In this document: positions 24,001 to 36,900 of the stretch, piece by piece
Layout of the letters: every line of letters begins with the position of its first letter
Position numbering within the stretch: position 1 is the first letter of the stretch
Source of the DNA: Fratercula arctica
Lineage: Eukaryota; Chordata; Aves; Charadriiformes; Alcidae
Assembly: GCA_947846985.1 (NCBI GenBank)
Contig: CANTUZ010000001.1
Location: 182,604,955 to 182,668,954, forward strand
Length of the DNA: 64,000 bases
Direction: 5' to 3'
Program-made: the position numbers and the translations under genes
The notes under the pieces: model-generated
Seen by the model: only the letters and a program-made list of their open reading frames with translations
The model's database searches: none
What the model was told of the DNA's origin: nothing

Positions 24001-26332
24001 CATAGTGAATGGATTGTAGCATTAGCCATGGCTTTTTTGAAGTATAGTTGTCCAACAGTAACATGATGATGGAGACTAAACCGAGGTGTGGTGTTCACTG
24101 CTGCTGTGAGCTGCCGTGCTCGGTGCAGTAGTCTTAGTCTATAGCTGACATGAGGAGTGGTGGGGGCAGAGACAGGTGTATGATAGGGGTACATATGCTT
24201 GTCAATCAAATAAACTCTTCTCAGCTGGAAGCTTCTCAGCTTTGTTCTGGTAGAGCAGTCCTTGTTGTGGAGTAGGGAACTGACAGCCTTCTGAATGCGA
24301 AGATGTGCAGGTGGTCTTCCTGGTGGCAGGTTTTACTCATTTTTAATCTGATGGCTTGGAGACTCATTCTGTCATACCATTTCTGGAGCATTTTTATGCT
24401 CTTCTGAGAGTTATTGTTGCGGAGGCTGCAATGCATGGCTGGAAGAGAAACTACTTTTGGTAGTATTTCCAAAGCATGAGGTCTGGTGTACAAAAGTCAT
24501 CTTTGGGTACAAGAGAAACAGGAGAGTGCTGTGGCTAGAGTATGAGAATCTCTGGGAAAATTAGTCACTAATCCAAATTGGTATATACAGCAAGCTTGAA
24601 GAAGGACTGGAATCTTTGCCAAGCAGGATGAAGCACCTTATCAGTTTAATGGACAAAGTATTTCCATTTAAAATGAGATGGGAGTAGAAGAGCATCCTTC
24701 TGGCTCTTTGTTAGTTGTAGTGGTTGATAGCTAGTCAAAGACAATGTTGTGTAATAAGGCTGGTGACTAAAGTCTCTGAAGAGACTTAAGTAACTTTCTG
24801 CCTCTTGGGAAACCGATGACGTAAGGCTTGACCTCAGGAAATGGAGATGTATTTAGAGATCCAGAGCTTGAACTTGTTTATAGCTAGTTTTGAGGAGCTA
24901 TCACCAGAAAATACAGAGCTGATGGTGCAACGCTTCTGCAAGACACAAATCTGTTTTGGAAGTAGCAGTAAACCCAAGGTAAATTTTAGGAAGCAGTCCT
25001 TCTAGTAAACAATTCCAGAGCTATTTACTTTCAGTCTTGATTTGTATGTAGGTATCCTAAAAACTATGACTACTGAATAGGCCACTATGTACCTATTTCA
25101 GGCATCCTTAAAAGCTAGCTTTTTCTCACACAAATGCTTTCTGACAAGACGCCTCTGATAGATGCTTAGTACCCATGTCTTTGGCAGTGAGCGAAAATGT
25201 ATGGGATCATGAGCGTGAATAGATTACTCTTGAGTAACCCTTCTATTCAGTTACAGGTCTGTGTCATGGTGTACATTATGAGAAAGTGTTTAAAACTCTT
25301 CAAGAATAAGCATGTGTTAAGGATAAAAGCTGGGGGTGGGGGATTGGAACTAAAGCAACGTTGTAAATAATGCCAGCAGGCTCTAAGTTTTTGTCTGACT
25401 TTGTGTCCTGTTTAAGGAAGGTGAAAAAGATTAAAAATTGGTACACTGTGGAAGGGTGCATAGGAAAGATATATTTCTTTACATCCTTCCAAAATTCCTA
25501 TTTAGAGACAATTTTGTAACATTGATGTCTAAGAGCATTCTGGTAGCCTCAATTTTCTTTCCTGTGAAACAGTTCCAGCCCTCACCTACAAATTAATTTG
25601 TTCTGCGATACTTTATGGAATAAAAAAAAAGGCTGAGATCTCTTGGGGTTGTGGTTAAATTCATATTTCTGAACTTTAGTTTGGGGAGCATCTGCAAAAC
25701 TGAAGTGTTTCTGTAGCTGTTGAATGGGCCAGTGCTGGAAGGTGCATTACCAGCATGGAGGGCAGAGTGTACCTGCCTGAGAAGGTGGATCTCAAGTCAG
25801 TGCCATGCCAGCTGTCTGCAGGAGATAAGCTTGGGAATAGTCACCTTGAAACTGCATACATGAAAAATATGCAGAAATAATGACAGTCTTGGACGTTTTC
25901 ACTTGAATCCTGAAATACGGGATTTGAGCTCTAACTGCATTTCTGGTTTTGCAAAGAAAACTAGACTAGTGTGATGGTACCTGCCAGGGCTGTCTTGCAG
26001 CTGGTGACTCCAGGGACAGGCTGAGAGGCAGGGTGCTGCAATGGGGAGGGTGGCAGCCAGATCTGGTCAGGCAAACACCATGTACAGGCTCTGAGCTGAC
26101 AGGAGATGCACGAGTTGACTGATGGGGCATGGAAAGCTCATAGCCTGTGGTGTTACAGCTCTAGCTGCTCGTAATTTCCAGTGGGGACCTCTAGGTCCTC
26201 GTGGAAAAACGCCATGTGCCCTTTTATCTTCTCACGTGGGAGAGGAGTCGCTGCCATGGAATTGGTGTGACTTGTGATGGCGGCTTAATTTATAGCTGAG
26301 TGAAAGGTTGATGAATGACGGAGAGCTTGTTT
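21036..26332. other. Intron-like DNA, no supported gene
   Basis: Five kilobases of ordinary AT-leaning sequence. Apart from the 57-bp duplication at 22.16 kb, no repeat family, RNA gene or splice-flanked open frame was recognised. Short antisense frames near 21.8 and 24.2 kb lack splice context and look like chance. Confidence 0.45.
22161..22273. repeat. Exact 57-bp tandem duplication
   Basis: Two adjacent copies with period 57 begin GTCAGCAAGAAAATACAATA at 22,161 and 22,218. Both run through ATTTATTTCTAAAATTTTAT to AAAGCCAGTTTAAT with no mismatch seen. The unit is AT-rich and non-coding. Identity of the copies implies a recent duplication, a population or lineage polymorphism, or an assembly artefact. 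Confidence 0.92.
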
Positions 26333-26728
26333 CATAGAATCATAGAATGGTTTGGGTTGGAAGGGACCTTAAAGCCATCTAGTTCCAATGCCCCCTGCCA
26401 TGGGCAGGGACACCTCCCACTAGATCAGGCTGCTCAAAGCCCCGTCCAGCCTGGCCTTGGACACTTCCAGGGATGGGGCATCCACAGCTTCCCTGGTAAA
26501 CCCTTATATCTAATCTAAATCTACCCTCTTTCAGTTTGAAGCCGTTACGCCTCATCCTATCACTGCATGCCCTTGTAAAAAGTCCCTCCTCATCTTTCCT
26601 GTAACCCCCCTTTAGATACTGGAAGGCCACTATAAGGCCTCCCCGAAGCCTTCCCTTCTCCAGGCTGAACAATCCCAGCTCTCTCAGCCTGTCCTCACAC
26701 CAGAGGTGCTCCAGCCCTCCGACCATCG
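26333..26728 (-). mobile_element. CR1 LINE, 5'-truncated
   Basis: It starts with CATAGAATCATAGAATGG, then TTTGGGTTGGAAGGGACC and CTTAAAGCCATCTAGTTCCA, the antisense 3' end of a common neoavian-type CR1. The minus strand retains [39 protein letters not shown] and other ORF2 C-terminal pieces. The element ends abruptly at the edge of a small CpG island. Its minus frame runs on into the island as a chimeric open frame of 180 codons, which is fortuitous. Confidence 0.95.
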
Positions 26729-26734
26729 AGTGGT

Positions 26735-27000
26735 CACCACGATCGGGGAGGATTCCGCGCTCCCCTCGGCCTGGCAGGAGGCCGGGGGCGGTGGGCCGGC
26801 GTCGGGCGGGAGGGCCGGCTTCCCCCGCCTCAGGGCCGGGGCACGGGAGGCGGCAAGGAGCGGCCGCGGCTCCCGCTAGATGGCGCCCGGCGGCCGGTGC
26901 TGAGGCGGCGGCCGCGGCCATGCCCGGGACCGCCGGAGCCCCACAGGGCCCCGGGCCGATGTGGCCGGGCGCTGAGGGGAGCTGCTCCGACGGTCTTGTG
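26735..27000. promoter_or_regulatory. Small intragenic CpG island
   Basis: About 260 bases of very CG-dense sequence (GGCCGGCGTCGGGCGGGAGG, GGCGGCGGCCGCGGCC) directly next to the CR1 copy and surrounded by AT-rich DNA. It holds a near-consensus CTCF site and an ATG in strong context (GCGGCCATGC, ATG at 26,920). It may be an alternative promoter of the surrounding gene, the start of a non-coding RNA, or an insulator. It lacks a clear splice donor immediately downstream, so no exon is called. Confidence 0.6.
26873..26887 (+). promoter_or_regulatory. Predicted CTCF binding site
   Basis: CCGCTAGATGGCGCC matches the CTCF core CCASYAGRKGGCRSY at 14 of 15 positions; only the third base, G for A, departs. 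The site is on the + strand inside the 26.7-27.0 kb CpG island. A site this close to consensus is often bound in many tissues unless methylated. Orientation matters for loop anchoring, so the + direction is recorded. Confidence 0.6.
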
Positions 27001-27165
27001 GGAGAAGGTGTTAGAAGCCATGCTGGGTGCCGGGAAATGAGGTCCCTCCTGCCTTTTCCAGTGCGCTCTGTGGCACTCGAGGCGCTTCTGCCTGCCTGTG
27101 TTTCAAGACCGAAGCTGAGGGCTCATTTAAAAGACTTGTTTGCCTTGACACTGAGTGCAAACTAA
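26920..27165 (+). CDS. Doubtful 81-codon ORF starting in the CpG island
   Basis: An ATG in strong context opens 81 codons, beginning MPGTAGAPQGPGPMWPG and ending in TAA at 27,163-27,165. The first third is Gly/Pro/Ala-rich as expected from GC-rich DNA; the rest has no recognised domain, signal peptide or membrane segment. It could be a short peptide of an island-derived transcript or, more probably, a chance frame. It is listed because of the start context and promoter-like location. Confidence 0.12.
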   Translation: MPGTAGAPQGPGPMWPGAEGSCSDGLVGEGVRSHAGCREMRSLLPFPVRSVALEALLPACVSRPKLRAHLKDLFALTLSAN

Positions 27166-30100
27166 AACCTGTGTGCTTTTTTTCCCTCAAATTATTATAA
27201 TTCTACTTGAAATGAGTGAAATAAATGGGCTTGAAGGACGGACCGCAACCTGCCAATGCAAAACGTCAGAGGACTCGCTATTTTTTCCATTCCTCTGCTT
27301 GCTCTGTCTCTGCGTTAATTTGCAAAATTGTACAGAAACCCAAAGGAGAAGGGAACAAGCCTGAAGCTCCCAGCCTGTGTGCTCAAAGATGTGTTTGGAT
27401 GTGCATCTTTTGGGGTGGCATCTCGCTTCACTTTTGTCATCTATCAGGAGAAGATGAAGGTGGCTCTGCAGGTAGAGCTGGAGAACATGAAGAGAAATGA
27501 AGCCTTCAGCCTTGGGTTGCCCCAGCTGACCAGAGGGGAACGGCAGGAGCCCAACCGGCTATGGCATTCCGTGCCTGGACGCCAGCTTTTCCTCACCAGG
27601 CTTTCAGTCACCAGAAGACCCTCTGACAGGACAAGGACACATGCTGGTGGTGGTGGCTCCATGAGGGTGTAAGTGGTCTGAGTGAGTGTGTAGATGGAGG
27701 CAGGAGCCCCATAACAGCCGCTCCACAAACACAGGAGACAACAGAAGAGAAGCAAGAGCTTTGATGTCGCTCTCCAGGCCCCTGGTAAGCTGCCCAAACT
27801 AGTTTAACCAGGCCAGCAGACAGCAGAAGGAGGAAGAAACGGGCTGCTCTGAATAGCCAAAGGAGTGCTTCCTTATCGCCCTCATTCCTGGGGAGCTTTT
27901 GTGCTGAAGTGAGCCTGTCCTGCAGGTACGGGAGTGAGATAGGCATGCCTGAGACCACAGGAGAAATGCGTTTTGTTGGCTTAAGAATTCACATGTCCCT
28001 GCGCACATACTGTTAACATTAGGTAATCATGAGGAGGCTGTTTGGCGTCAGTAACCGTTGGTCCTCCTGTTGAAGGAAGGATGGGCAGGTGCTAAATTCA
28101 GGCCTGTGGAGGAGTGCTGCTTGGGATGCAGACTGCGGATGGTCCCAGGTTCCCTCTAATGGCCTTGAAAGGAGAAGGTGCACCTCAGGAGGTCACTGAG
28201 ATTCGAGTGGGCTGTGCCTTCTGACAGCAGTGTCCGTCTCTTTCCACGGATGCAGGGTGACCATCAAATAAGGGAGGGATGCAACTCACCTGGCAAACAT
28301 GAGAAAGGGTGACAGCTTGTGGTGCAGCCTGTGGCCAGAAGATTTTGTGGGTCAAAGCTGTTGAGCGTTGAACCCTGAGCTGCGTGCATGGTGAACTCCT
28401 CCGCTGGGATTAAACTAGTCTAACCGCAGAAGCATTACACTCGGGAAAATTATTAAGTATTCAGAAAATCTTCTGCAGAAAAGAAATGGGGAGGAATTGC
28501 TGGCACCGCAGAACTTGAGCATCTCGCCAACTTGACCAAAATATTGTTTAAAAATAAAATGGTGGTTTTCTCAGAATTTTAGGCATATAGATGGAGACTT
28601 TTTAGCTAAATTCTTGTGAGCATTGTCCTGTTAACATGAAAAGCGTTACTAGCTTTATAGACTTTCTGATGGGGCTCTGAAACAGAGGTGCTACTAATGA
28701 ATCACCTGAGTGGCAGGCATTGAAGTCATTCTCAAATAACCGCAAGGTGCTTTTTTTTTTTAATCTTCTACAAATACTGGTTAGTGCTACACCAAACAAG
28801 ACCTGTCTCCTTTTGTACCCTTCTTCCCACAAGAGAACGAGAACATTCTTTCAGGGGTGGGTTTTTTTTGTTCCTTGAATTCAATCTTGGGAAAGGAAAC
28901 CCTCAGTGGTAAATAATTAGGGTTAGGAATTAGCAGGATGGGCTTAAATGAAAGTGCCTCCTTCAGTGATTCCTCTCCCTTCTAAGTTGTACAATGGACT
29001 TTCTCAGCACTGCTTCCTGGTATTCATCCAAGTCCTCCAGCCCTGAGTACCTGTAAACAATTAACATTCTCCCACATGGCATACAAACCCTTGATCAGTG
29101 TTTAACAGGGTATTTTTGTGTGGCAGCAGTTTAACCTCCTCAAGGAATCCTTCTGTCCTTCTGCCTTTGTTTTCCATGTCCTTTCCTCCCAGTTGTTTGT
29201 TGCTGACGTATTCAGTTTATATGCAGACTCTAAATACAGCTGTTTCTATGTGATGCTATGGTCTCCTCTGTCCTAAGAAGCTGTAATTGCACAAAAATGT
29301 CAGTTTTAATTGTGTATCTCTAGTAGTCCCTATCTAATGTTGTTCACACCTGCTTATCGGTTTGTTGTAAGAATAAGCTGCTGATGGGAGCATGCTCTTC
29401 CACCCTCTCATATTGGAAAAAATGAAGCAATTCCTGGGCCTCCTGTAAAGTTTCTTCTATTGCTGTTGTCATCCTGTTCTGGGTTTGAACAGAGTACGTT
29501 GCTAGTTCCCTCTCTAGCACAATGTAGGGGTGTGGAGGCAAGAGCTACTCTGAAATGTACGTTACTTAGGATGGAGCTTGGCCATTGGGTGACAGGGAGT
29601 TAGACCTGTGGTGCTGAGCATCTTATAAAGTGTTAAAATGGGTTGCAACTCAACATGTCATGAGAGACTCTCAAAAGTATGTTTTCGAATTGCAGGACTT
29701 ACTGGTGTGGAATATGTACAAATGAGCACAGTCTAGAAAGTACTTATTAGCCAGTGGTAAATGGTAAGTAATTAAAAACAAACCATCACCCCCAACTGAG
29801 AGGTAAAAATGGTTGATTCCTATGCGCTTCTAGAAAATGGGAAGTCTCTTAAGCGACAGCTTTCTTTGAGTGAAGCTTTGCTCAGCCCTGGTGCTACTTT
29901 TATTGTGCAATCACAAGGCATCAAAATTGCCGTACAGAACTGCTCAGTGCTGCCATACTGCTTTTAAAAATGAAACCAAGCCCTAAATTTTTTAATATTA
30001 TTCCATTAGCATTCAATTCTCATCAGATGATGCGCAGCTTCAAATATGCCTGAATGATAAGTTTAAAAAAAAAAAAACTTTTTCAAGTTTTTCAACTTTT

Positions 30101-32575
30101 TCAAGCTTTTTTCAATGTGAGGAATTATTAAAAGCAGTGTAGTTGCATCTGAGGTGTCAGTCCTCTGAAGATCAGCAGCAGTTGAAGCACTTCAGGAGTC
30201 AATATATAATGATAAAGTCTGTAATGCCTGTGATCATCTTGTTCTTGAGCAACCTGCTCAAGAAACTGACTTCAAGGATCAAAGTTGCCCGTATTTTACA
30301 CCAAAAGAGTATGAATAACAAATAGTAAGAAATTATTTTGCCCAGTAATGAGTATGAGTGACAAATAGACAGAGACCTGCAGAACATGGGAGGAATGGAA
30401 CTGGCCCTTACTTTTTAAACTAAGGTTTCTTAACAAATAGGCCTTGCATTTTAAAGTACAGATACTTTTATTTAGAACTTAGAATACGTAAGTCTTACTG
30501 TAAATACTAACTGAATGTTTTGTCTGACTGACCATTTCGTACTAATTACAAACCTAGAAGTAGATTGGATTGATAAGGCATAACCCTAAAGCTGCTTCCT
30601 GTACATGATCTTTAGTGTTTTTAAAATTCTTTTCTTATCGCATTCTAATCATGTCTGTCAGAATGACACATGCCTTCAGGGGATAACAGACTGGTCATGT
30701 GGGATTTTCGTTTTTAAGTCTTCTAGTGTAAATTTTAGGAAGTTTGTATTGATTAGGTAATACTTCTCCTGACTCCGAGTAGATAGCGTGCTGTCTGTAC
30801 CCTGATGCGTAAGGTGTAGTGCAAGAATACAAAAAACTGACAATACAGGCAACAGTCTACAGTTGATATTCCATAGTTCAATGTTTGTGCTGTGACCAGA
30901 GCAAACTAAGATTTGGCAAGATTGTTAGCTCAAGGAATGCCTAGTGATGTAAATAAAATTATTCCTATTTCAGTGTTAATTCAATCTTAAGTCTCTTTGA
31001 AAGGTAGACAGCTCTTCCCCTTCACTGAAGCTTGAACTAAATGTCAAAGACGTTTCTTGAAATAAGACAAAATGTATTGAAAAACAAGGACAGGTGGTTT
31101 TGTTTCTTCTGGAAGCTCAGGTTCACTGGAGGGCTGACATTGCATGAATGACTATTGCTGATTGCTGTTTCCACACAGCACCTCTTTGCTTCATAAAATC
31201 ATTTTCTAATGAAAACCTAAAATAGCCCCTGTCCCTTTCTGTAGAACGTATAGCTCTGGTGCCACTGGCTGACTTTTTTTTTTTTTTAATACTAATAAAT
31301 TCATTTGATGGACCTAGTTTATGAGCTGCTTCTATAAAGCCACCATATGGTGCATCAGGGCAGCATCTGGACAAAATGCTTCACTGAAGTATATAGTACT
31401 GCTGGGAAACCTACCTCATAAACCAAAATGAAGATCTAAAATGCTGAAAAAGGCCATCTTCTGTAGTACGTCCAGCTCTGAAGTTCTTAACTCTTTTTAA
31501 GATGATGTTTCATGAAGGCAACTCTTGGGCAAATTCACCTTATATAAAAATAATCAGACTTAACAACTTTTGGACTACTACTGGCAATGCCTTTGGAAGC
31601 TTCTCCCTTAAGACCAAATCCAGTATTGATTGCCGAAGTTTTGATTACTCTGGCAGATTTACACAAGATTGTTTGTTCCACCAAAAGCACATTTTCCCAT
31701 CTGCACTTAAAAAAAAAAAAAATCTATTAAAGAATTGAAAAGTTTCAAGTGTGAACGTGTTTTTCTTTTTCCCAGTCATTTTTTTCTTAGCAGTAGAGTC
31801 TGTCGGGAAGAAATTTAGAAAATTAAACTTATTATATAACTGGTCTCATTTCCATCTAAAGTATTGCATATGTTCTTTCCTGCTACTGCTTAACTTGGTC
31901 CAGACTTGGGTCTGCTCTTCTTCCACTCAAGGACTTGAGTCCGTGGTGATTACAGACGGAAAATAGTACTCATGGGAACACAGTGAAGATGCAAGATGTA
32001 AAGATCAACTGATCGAGAATATGGAGAGACAAAGAAGAGAAAGTAATTACCTTATCTACTTTTCAAACAGTTCCTCCTTTCATTTGAATAGAAACAAGCT
32101 TATAGTGACCCAGTACAGCCGGTAATGAAATGGCAGTGTAGTTTTGACCTGAGTGGGAGTTATACACTTCAAAGGATAACTTAACTAGAGTGTTGGTACT
32201 CAGGAAACAAAGTCATTGTATGAGCAGTGCTTGTACATCTATACTGACTATAGTTTGCTTAAAAAAGCAAATAAAATGAATATCGTGCTCAAAATGTTAC
32301 AAATCCATTGTAATGGAGGACAACAGTTCTGTAGCACTTCAAGTGTGTTCTCACCAAACTGAAGGGTCCAGCGTGCTGGATGGAGGAGTTTGATCACAAT
32401 TGTAAAGCATCAGTCTTCACACCCAGGGTTCATTGGAAAACTGAGTTTTGGACCTTTAGACTTATTTTATCATTCACACTTATTTGTGTCAGGTCAAACC
32501 TGATACAAATCCTGTGTAAGAGCTGGCATAGTTACCCACTGTGTTCCCCACTAGGAGAAAGTACAGGTGCTTTTG
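27001..32575. other. Intron-like DNA, no supported gene
   Basis: No exon, RNA gene or TE was recognised. Frames around 27.4-28.0 kb overlap on both strands and include no domain. A small CTTTTTCAA-type repeat lies at 30.08 kb and T-runs near 28.75 and 31.28 kb. Confidence 0.45.
30078..30115. repeat. Short CTTTTTCAA tandem repeat
   Basis: Four imperfect copies of a 9-11 base unit (CTTTTTCAA, GTTTTTCAA, CTTTTTCAA, GCTTTTTTCAA) follow an A13 run. It is a young microsatellite-like array with no coding potential. Confidence 0.8.
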
Positions 32576-32645
32576 CAGAATCATTCTGGTTGGAAACGAC
32601 CTCAGGAGATCATTTGATCTAACTTTCTTTCAAAGCAGATTTGAC
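32576..32645 (-). mobile_element. CR1 LINE fragment, old
   Basis: GCAGAATCATTCTGGTTGGA, then AACGACCTCAGGAGATCATT and CAAAGCAGATTTGACTG match the antisense CR1 3' end with many substitutions (compare the clean copy at 19.37 kb). Only about 70 bases are recognisable. Confidence 0.75.
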
Positions 32646-33785
32646 TGAATTCAAACCACCCTGCATCAATGCCACATTTGCATTTCTGCAGCATGCAGGA
32701 GGTATCTTAGTAAATAAGCCAGTGTTTCTATGAATTGTGTCTTCATAAACTTAGAATGTCTTTAGTAAATCATGTGTTCCCCCTGGAAGAATGGGGATAA
32801 TGATAAAATCCAACTTTCCTTCCCTGGTGTGTACAGTTATTCTTCCAAGGGTGCAGTACTGCATCATGATCGGTTACAAAGAGTGTGTTGACCTGTTTGT
32901 ATGTCTGTCTTCATTCTTGGATGCCTGGTTGCTGAAGTAGCTGGCTGCATGGTTGTCTAAGTGGCGCTCGAGTAACAATATCTTACAGTGCTGTTAGGAG
33001 GTGATTAAGATTCAGTTAGGGCCTAAGTTGATTTTCTTTTGAAAATAGCTTCTAAAACATTAATTTAGAAGCCGTATTCATGAAGTACAGCCTTTGTGTT
33101 GCTGCTTAGGCATGTGCCCTAAGTGATGAACAATTGAGCTCTGTCATGCTAAGGCAACTTGTCTATTATGTGGGACAGCAGACCATACTCGTATTCATGG
33201 CCTGTGAGTGGTCAGGAATTTGTCTGCAAAATGTTTACAAGATCAGGAAAGTCTTCAGAAACAACTGCTTATGAGTGCAATTCTAGAGTACTTCCATAGG
33301 AAAATATAGATAAAAGGCAATAAAGATTGTCATCTCCTAAATCTGCATGGTATGAAATAAGGTTGAGAAACCGATCATTCTGAACGAGTAGAAATCTTAC
33401 AGCTCAATTTGAACCTCTGAGTTTGTTTTGGTTTTCTATTCAGCACATCTGCATCATGCTCCTGTGCAAGCAGCAAGTTGCATGTTTGTACCCCTTCAGA
33501 CAAAATTTTTATGAGTGTGGATTCCTTCCAGGTAATTTGACAGTACAGGAGAAGTTTGATAAGTCATAGCTATGCTTTAAAGAACAAGAATGACTCTGAG
33601 ATTTCAGATGCCTAAAGATACCTACAGCAATTTAGTGGAAATTGGGTTTGAGTGGGGATTATCATGGAGGCTGTCCTTTGATTCCTATGTCTCTTCTGGG
33701 CATCTGAGGATAGTTAAGAGAACTGTTCAAGGTATCTGAGCATAACAGGCCTATTGCCAGTGAGTGTTTGAGGGTGGTACTTTGA
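32646..33785. other. Intron-like DNA between CR1 copies
   Basis: AT-leaning sequence with no open frame flanked by splice sites and no other repeat family recognised. Confidence 0.45.
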
Positions 33786-33967
33786 GGGTGACAGAGTACT
33801 GGAAAAGGCTGCCTAGAGAGATGTGGAGTCTCCTTCTTTGGAGATACTCAAAACCCGCCTGGACACGTTCCTGTCCAACCTGCTCCAGGTGACCCTGCTT
33901 TAGCAGGGGGATGGACTAGATGATCTCCGAAGGTCCCTTAAAACCCATACCATTCTGTGATTCTGTT
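33786..33967 (+). mobile_element. CR1 LINE fragment, sense orientation
   Basis: TACTGGAAAAGGCTGCCTAG starts the match. GGAGATACTCAAAACCCGCC, TGTCCAACCTGCTCC and GGATGGACTAGATGATCTCC follow, and the terminal repeat ATTCTGTGATTCTGT closes it at about 33,967. This is the only recognised CR1 copy on the + strand. It is the last roughly 180 bases of the element (ORF2 tail plus 3'UTR), with frame-breaking changes. Confidence 0.93.
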
Positions 33968-36900
33968 GGTGGCACTGATAGGTAAGATGGCCATGCAGAG
34001 AAAACATGTCCTTCTGAGGAATTTCACTGCTCTGCACTGATGCTCAAATCCAAGCTCTGAAGGAAATGCATTCTTTTTTTGTGTTACCATCTAGCGTGAG
34101 TCCATTACTGTTTAATCAGATTACATTGTTCCAGATAAGTAAGTAAAACTTTTCTTATTCTTTCTGTAAGTTGTTTATCACTGCTTAATTCTGTTTGTAT
34201 AGAGCGAGTACCCGGATACTTTGGCCATAGAAGTTAATATTTTATACTTTAAAACTCTAGTACTCTTTTCTAATGCAAACAGCCAATTCCTACCTACAGT
34301 AAACTTATCTTTGTGTCTTCCTCCTCCCCTACCCCACTGAGCAAACGCAAAAGAAGAGAAAGATTCAGGGTGTCACTCTGAATGTGAAACTGGAATCACT
34401 TGGCACAGATACAATGATAATGGTTTGAGAACAGCAAAGGGAAAATGCTCGCAGAGGGCCTGGTTCCACTGGCTTAGAGTGCTATTTAGATAAGTGCTAC
34501 TGTGGTCTGTCTTTCCCCTTCCAGTGGTATTACTGCTTGTCTGACCTCATGGTGAACTGGTTTAAAGAACTAAATCAACAAGAAATTTCACTTTTTTGTC
34601 TTTTTATTTTGGCAGAGTTAGTTTTCTGCTTGTTTAAATTCCTGCACAGATCCACCATGCGATCAGCTGAACGCCAGTGCTGGCACAAGGGGGCTGCATG
34701 TGGTCAGCACAGAGGAAGAAGGCAGAGTCCCTGCAGCATCCCAAACATAAATGGGTTTAAGTTGTGTCTTAAAAGTCCCCAGTTCTACAGTTCCTGAGCA
34801 TCTTGCTTTGTCTTGTTATGCAGGTCCACCCTACTTCTCTCTTTCTACTCTTTTTACTTGACTAACTTTTATGACTTTCATAATACTGAAATGGTTCTTG
34901 AAGATGTTGGCATGCACGAAAATAGTTGGGGATGCTACTTCCCATGGTTCCTGGTTTTGATGGTGCAAGGATTATTAGGGATTGGAATCCTTTGCCTGCC
35001 TTGTCTGCATCAGCACAGCTCTCACCCCTGGCCTCTCTGCCAAAACTTACTGCCCCTCATCAGCGGAAGGGTGGGTTGGGTAGGTCTCAGCCACTTAAGA
35101 GGAGGTTTCAGTCTAAACCATGGATAAAGATGGGTCTAAACCCAAATGGTCAGTAAAGAATACATGCCCTGGGAAAAAAGGTATATCCTCACATCTTTTA
35201 GGTCTAGGATGAGGGAAGTAATAACTAAAGTTGGAGTCTCCTACGTGACAGGCATTTTTTTTAAATGTTCTTCCTGTAGATAAAATCCGAGAACTTTTGT
35301 CCTAGTGTCTTTCTTTAATGTATGATAGGCAGTGAGATGGAATTAATTCCAATGGAAAAAAAAAATCAACAAAATATTTTGTATGTAGACAATGATATGT
35401 TTGGTTCTTAGTTTGCCATCTGATCTTCTGAGTCTTTTTCTCGGGTACTATAACTTATTTTGGCTTGTGGGTTTTGGTTGATTCTTTTTCTTTTTTTTGG
35501 AAAGTTTTTGGAAAAGACACCGGTACTTCAGTTTACATTTTCCAAAGGAAGAGAGATTGGCTTTGTGCCTCTTGTTTGTGTCATACTGATCTTGATGCAC
35601 ATAAGGACAGTGACAAGAGATTTAGGGATGCTTTATGGTAATCATCAACCTTTAAAAATTGCTGAAACTTGCTAGATCTTGAATGCTAAAATTAGTCTCT
35701 CTTCAGTGTGATTGTGCTGTATGATTTTGTAAACATCTCCTGTGTGTTCTGTCTTTAGTTGGATTGCTTGATCTGTATTGTACCCACAAACACAAACTCA
35801 GGTCTGGTGTTTATAAACAGCTTCTTGTATACATCAGGTGTACAAAAGCAGGAAAACAAGAAGCCTTAAAAGAAACTTTAATGCATTCATACTGTCTGTC
35901 CACTACTCTGCTCTTAATGAGGATTTCGGAGATCCTACATCTGAGGGCTTGTAGAGAAGTGCAGTGCCAAATTGGGTATTGCTTCTTCATTCAGCTTTAC
36001 TAAGTACTGGATTTTGGTATTGACAGAGATGAGTTCCACGAGGAAGGGAAGTGTTATAGAGTATTCAGGTTAACTGACTTATTTAAAGGATGGTACTCTG
36101 ATATAAATTTATATTTTTATAGACATCTGCATAAAACATTTGGTAGTAGTTGAGCTTTGTGATCTAATGCTTAAGTTTTCAAAAAAATCATACAGTAAGT
36201 TCAATGTGTTTTTAAATACTGTGAACACAACTACATTTTTTAAAATATCTGTATATTCTTTCAGAGAGCAAACTTCTTGATTGCAGTACGTTATCGTGAG
36301 TCCCCAAAACCGGTGATAACATACTTCATGATGTTTTTAACTAAACAGAGATTAAACTTGATCTAGGCAAGTTGTGGCTACGAAGTACTTGCCAAAAATT
36401 GTTACTTCATTATATCCTGCTCTTAGGGAAGGGAGAAGTTAATTGCAGCTGTGTAATAAGTAGGCCACACCATGCTTTAGCAAAGAAGCCAAAAATATAA
36501 TAGATGTAGAAATCAGTTCATTTGAGGTGAATACCTATAGTTAAATAATGATGAGCTGATGTATAAACTCTGCATTGCCAGCGATCTGTGATGTTCTTAC
36601 TGTGTTTAAATTTTCTGTGTACTCTTGTAAATATAAATCTTAAGGAAAAAAAAGGCACCAGATTTATTTATTCAATTAAAAAATGCAAAACAGGCCACAC
36701 ATCTTCACATGGTCAGTTGAGCTGTTACATGATCTCTTCTAGTGTTATACTGTGTGCAGAAAGTCTGGATGTTTAAAAAAAGCGATTACATGAATGCAGA
36801 GCAGGCAAGGAGTGGAAAATAAAGTTGTCAGATTCTTCAGCTGTAGTAAAAAGCAGACTCAAACTCTAGTTGCTGAGGTTTCTACTGCGCTTGGCTAGTA

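Noticed and set aside
26379..26921. 180-codon minus-strand frame
   Set aside because: It is a chance fusion of the CR1 ORF2 tail with GC-rich island sequence.
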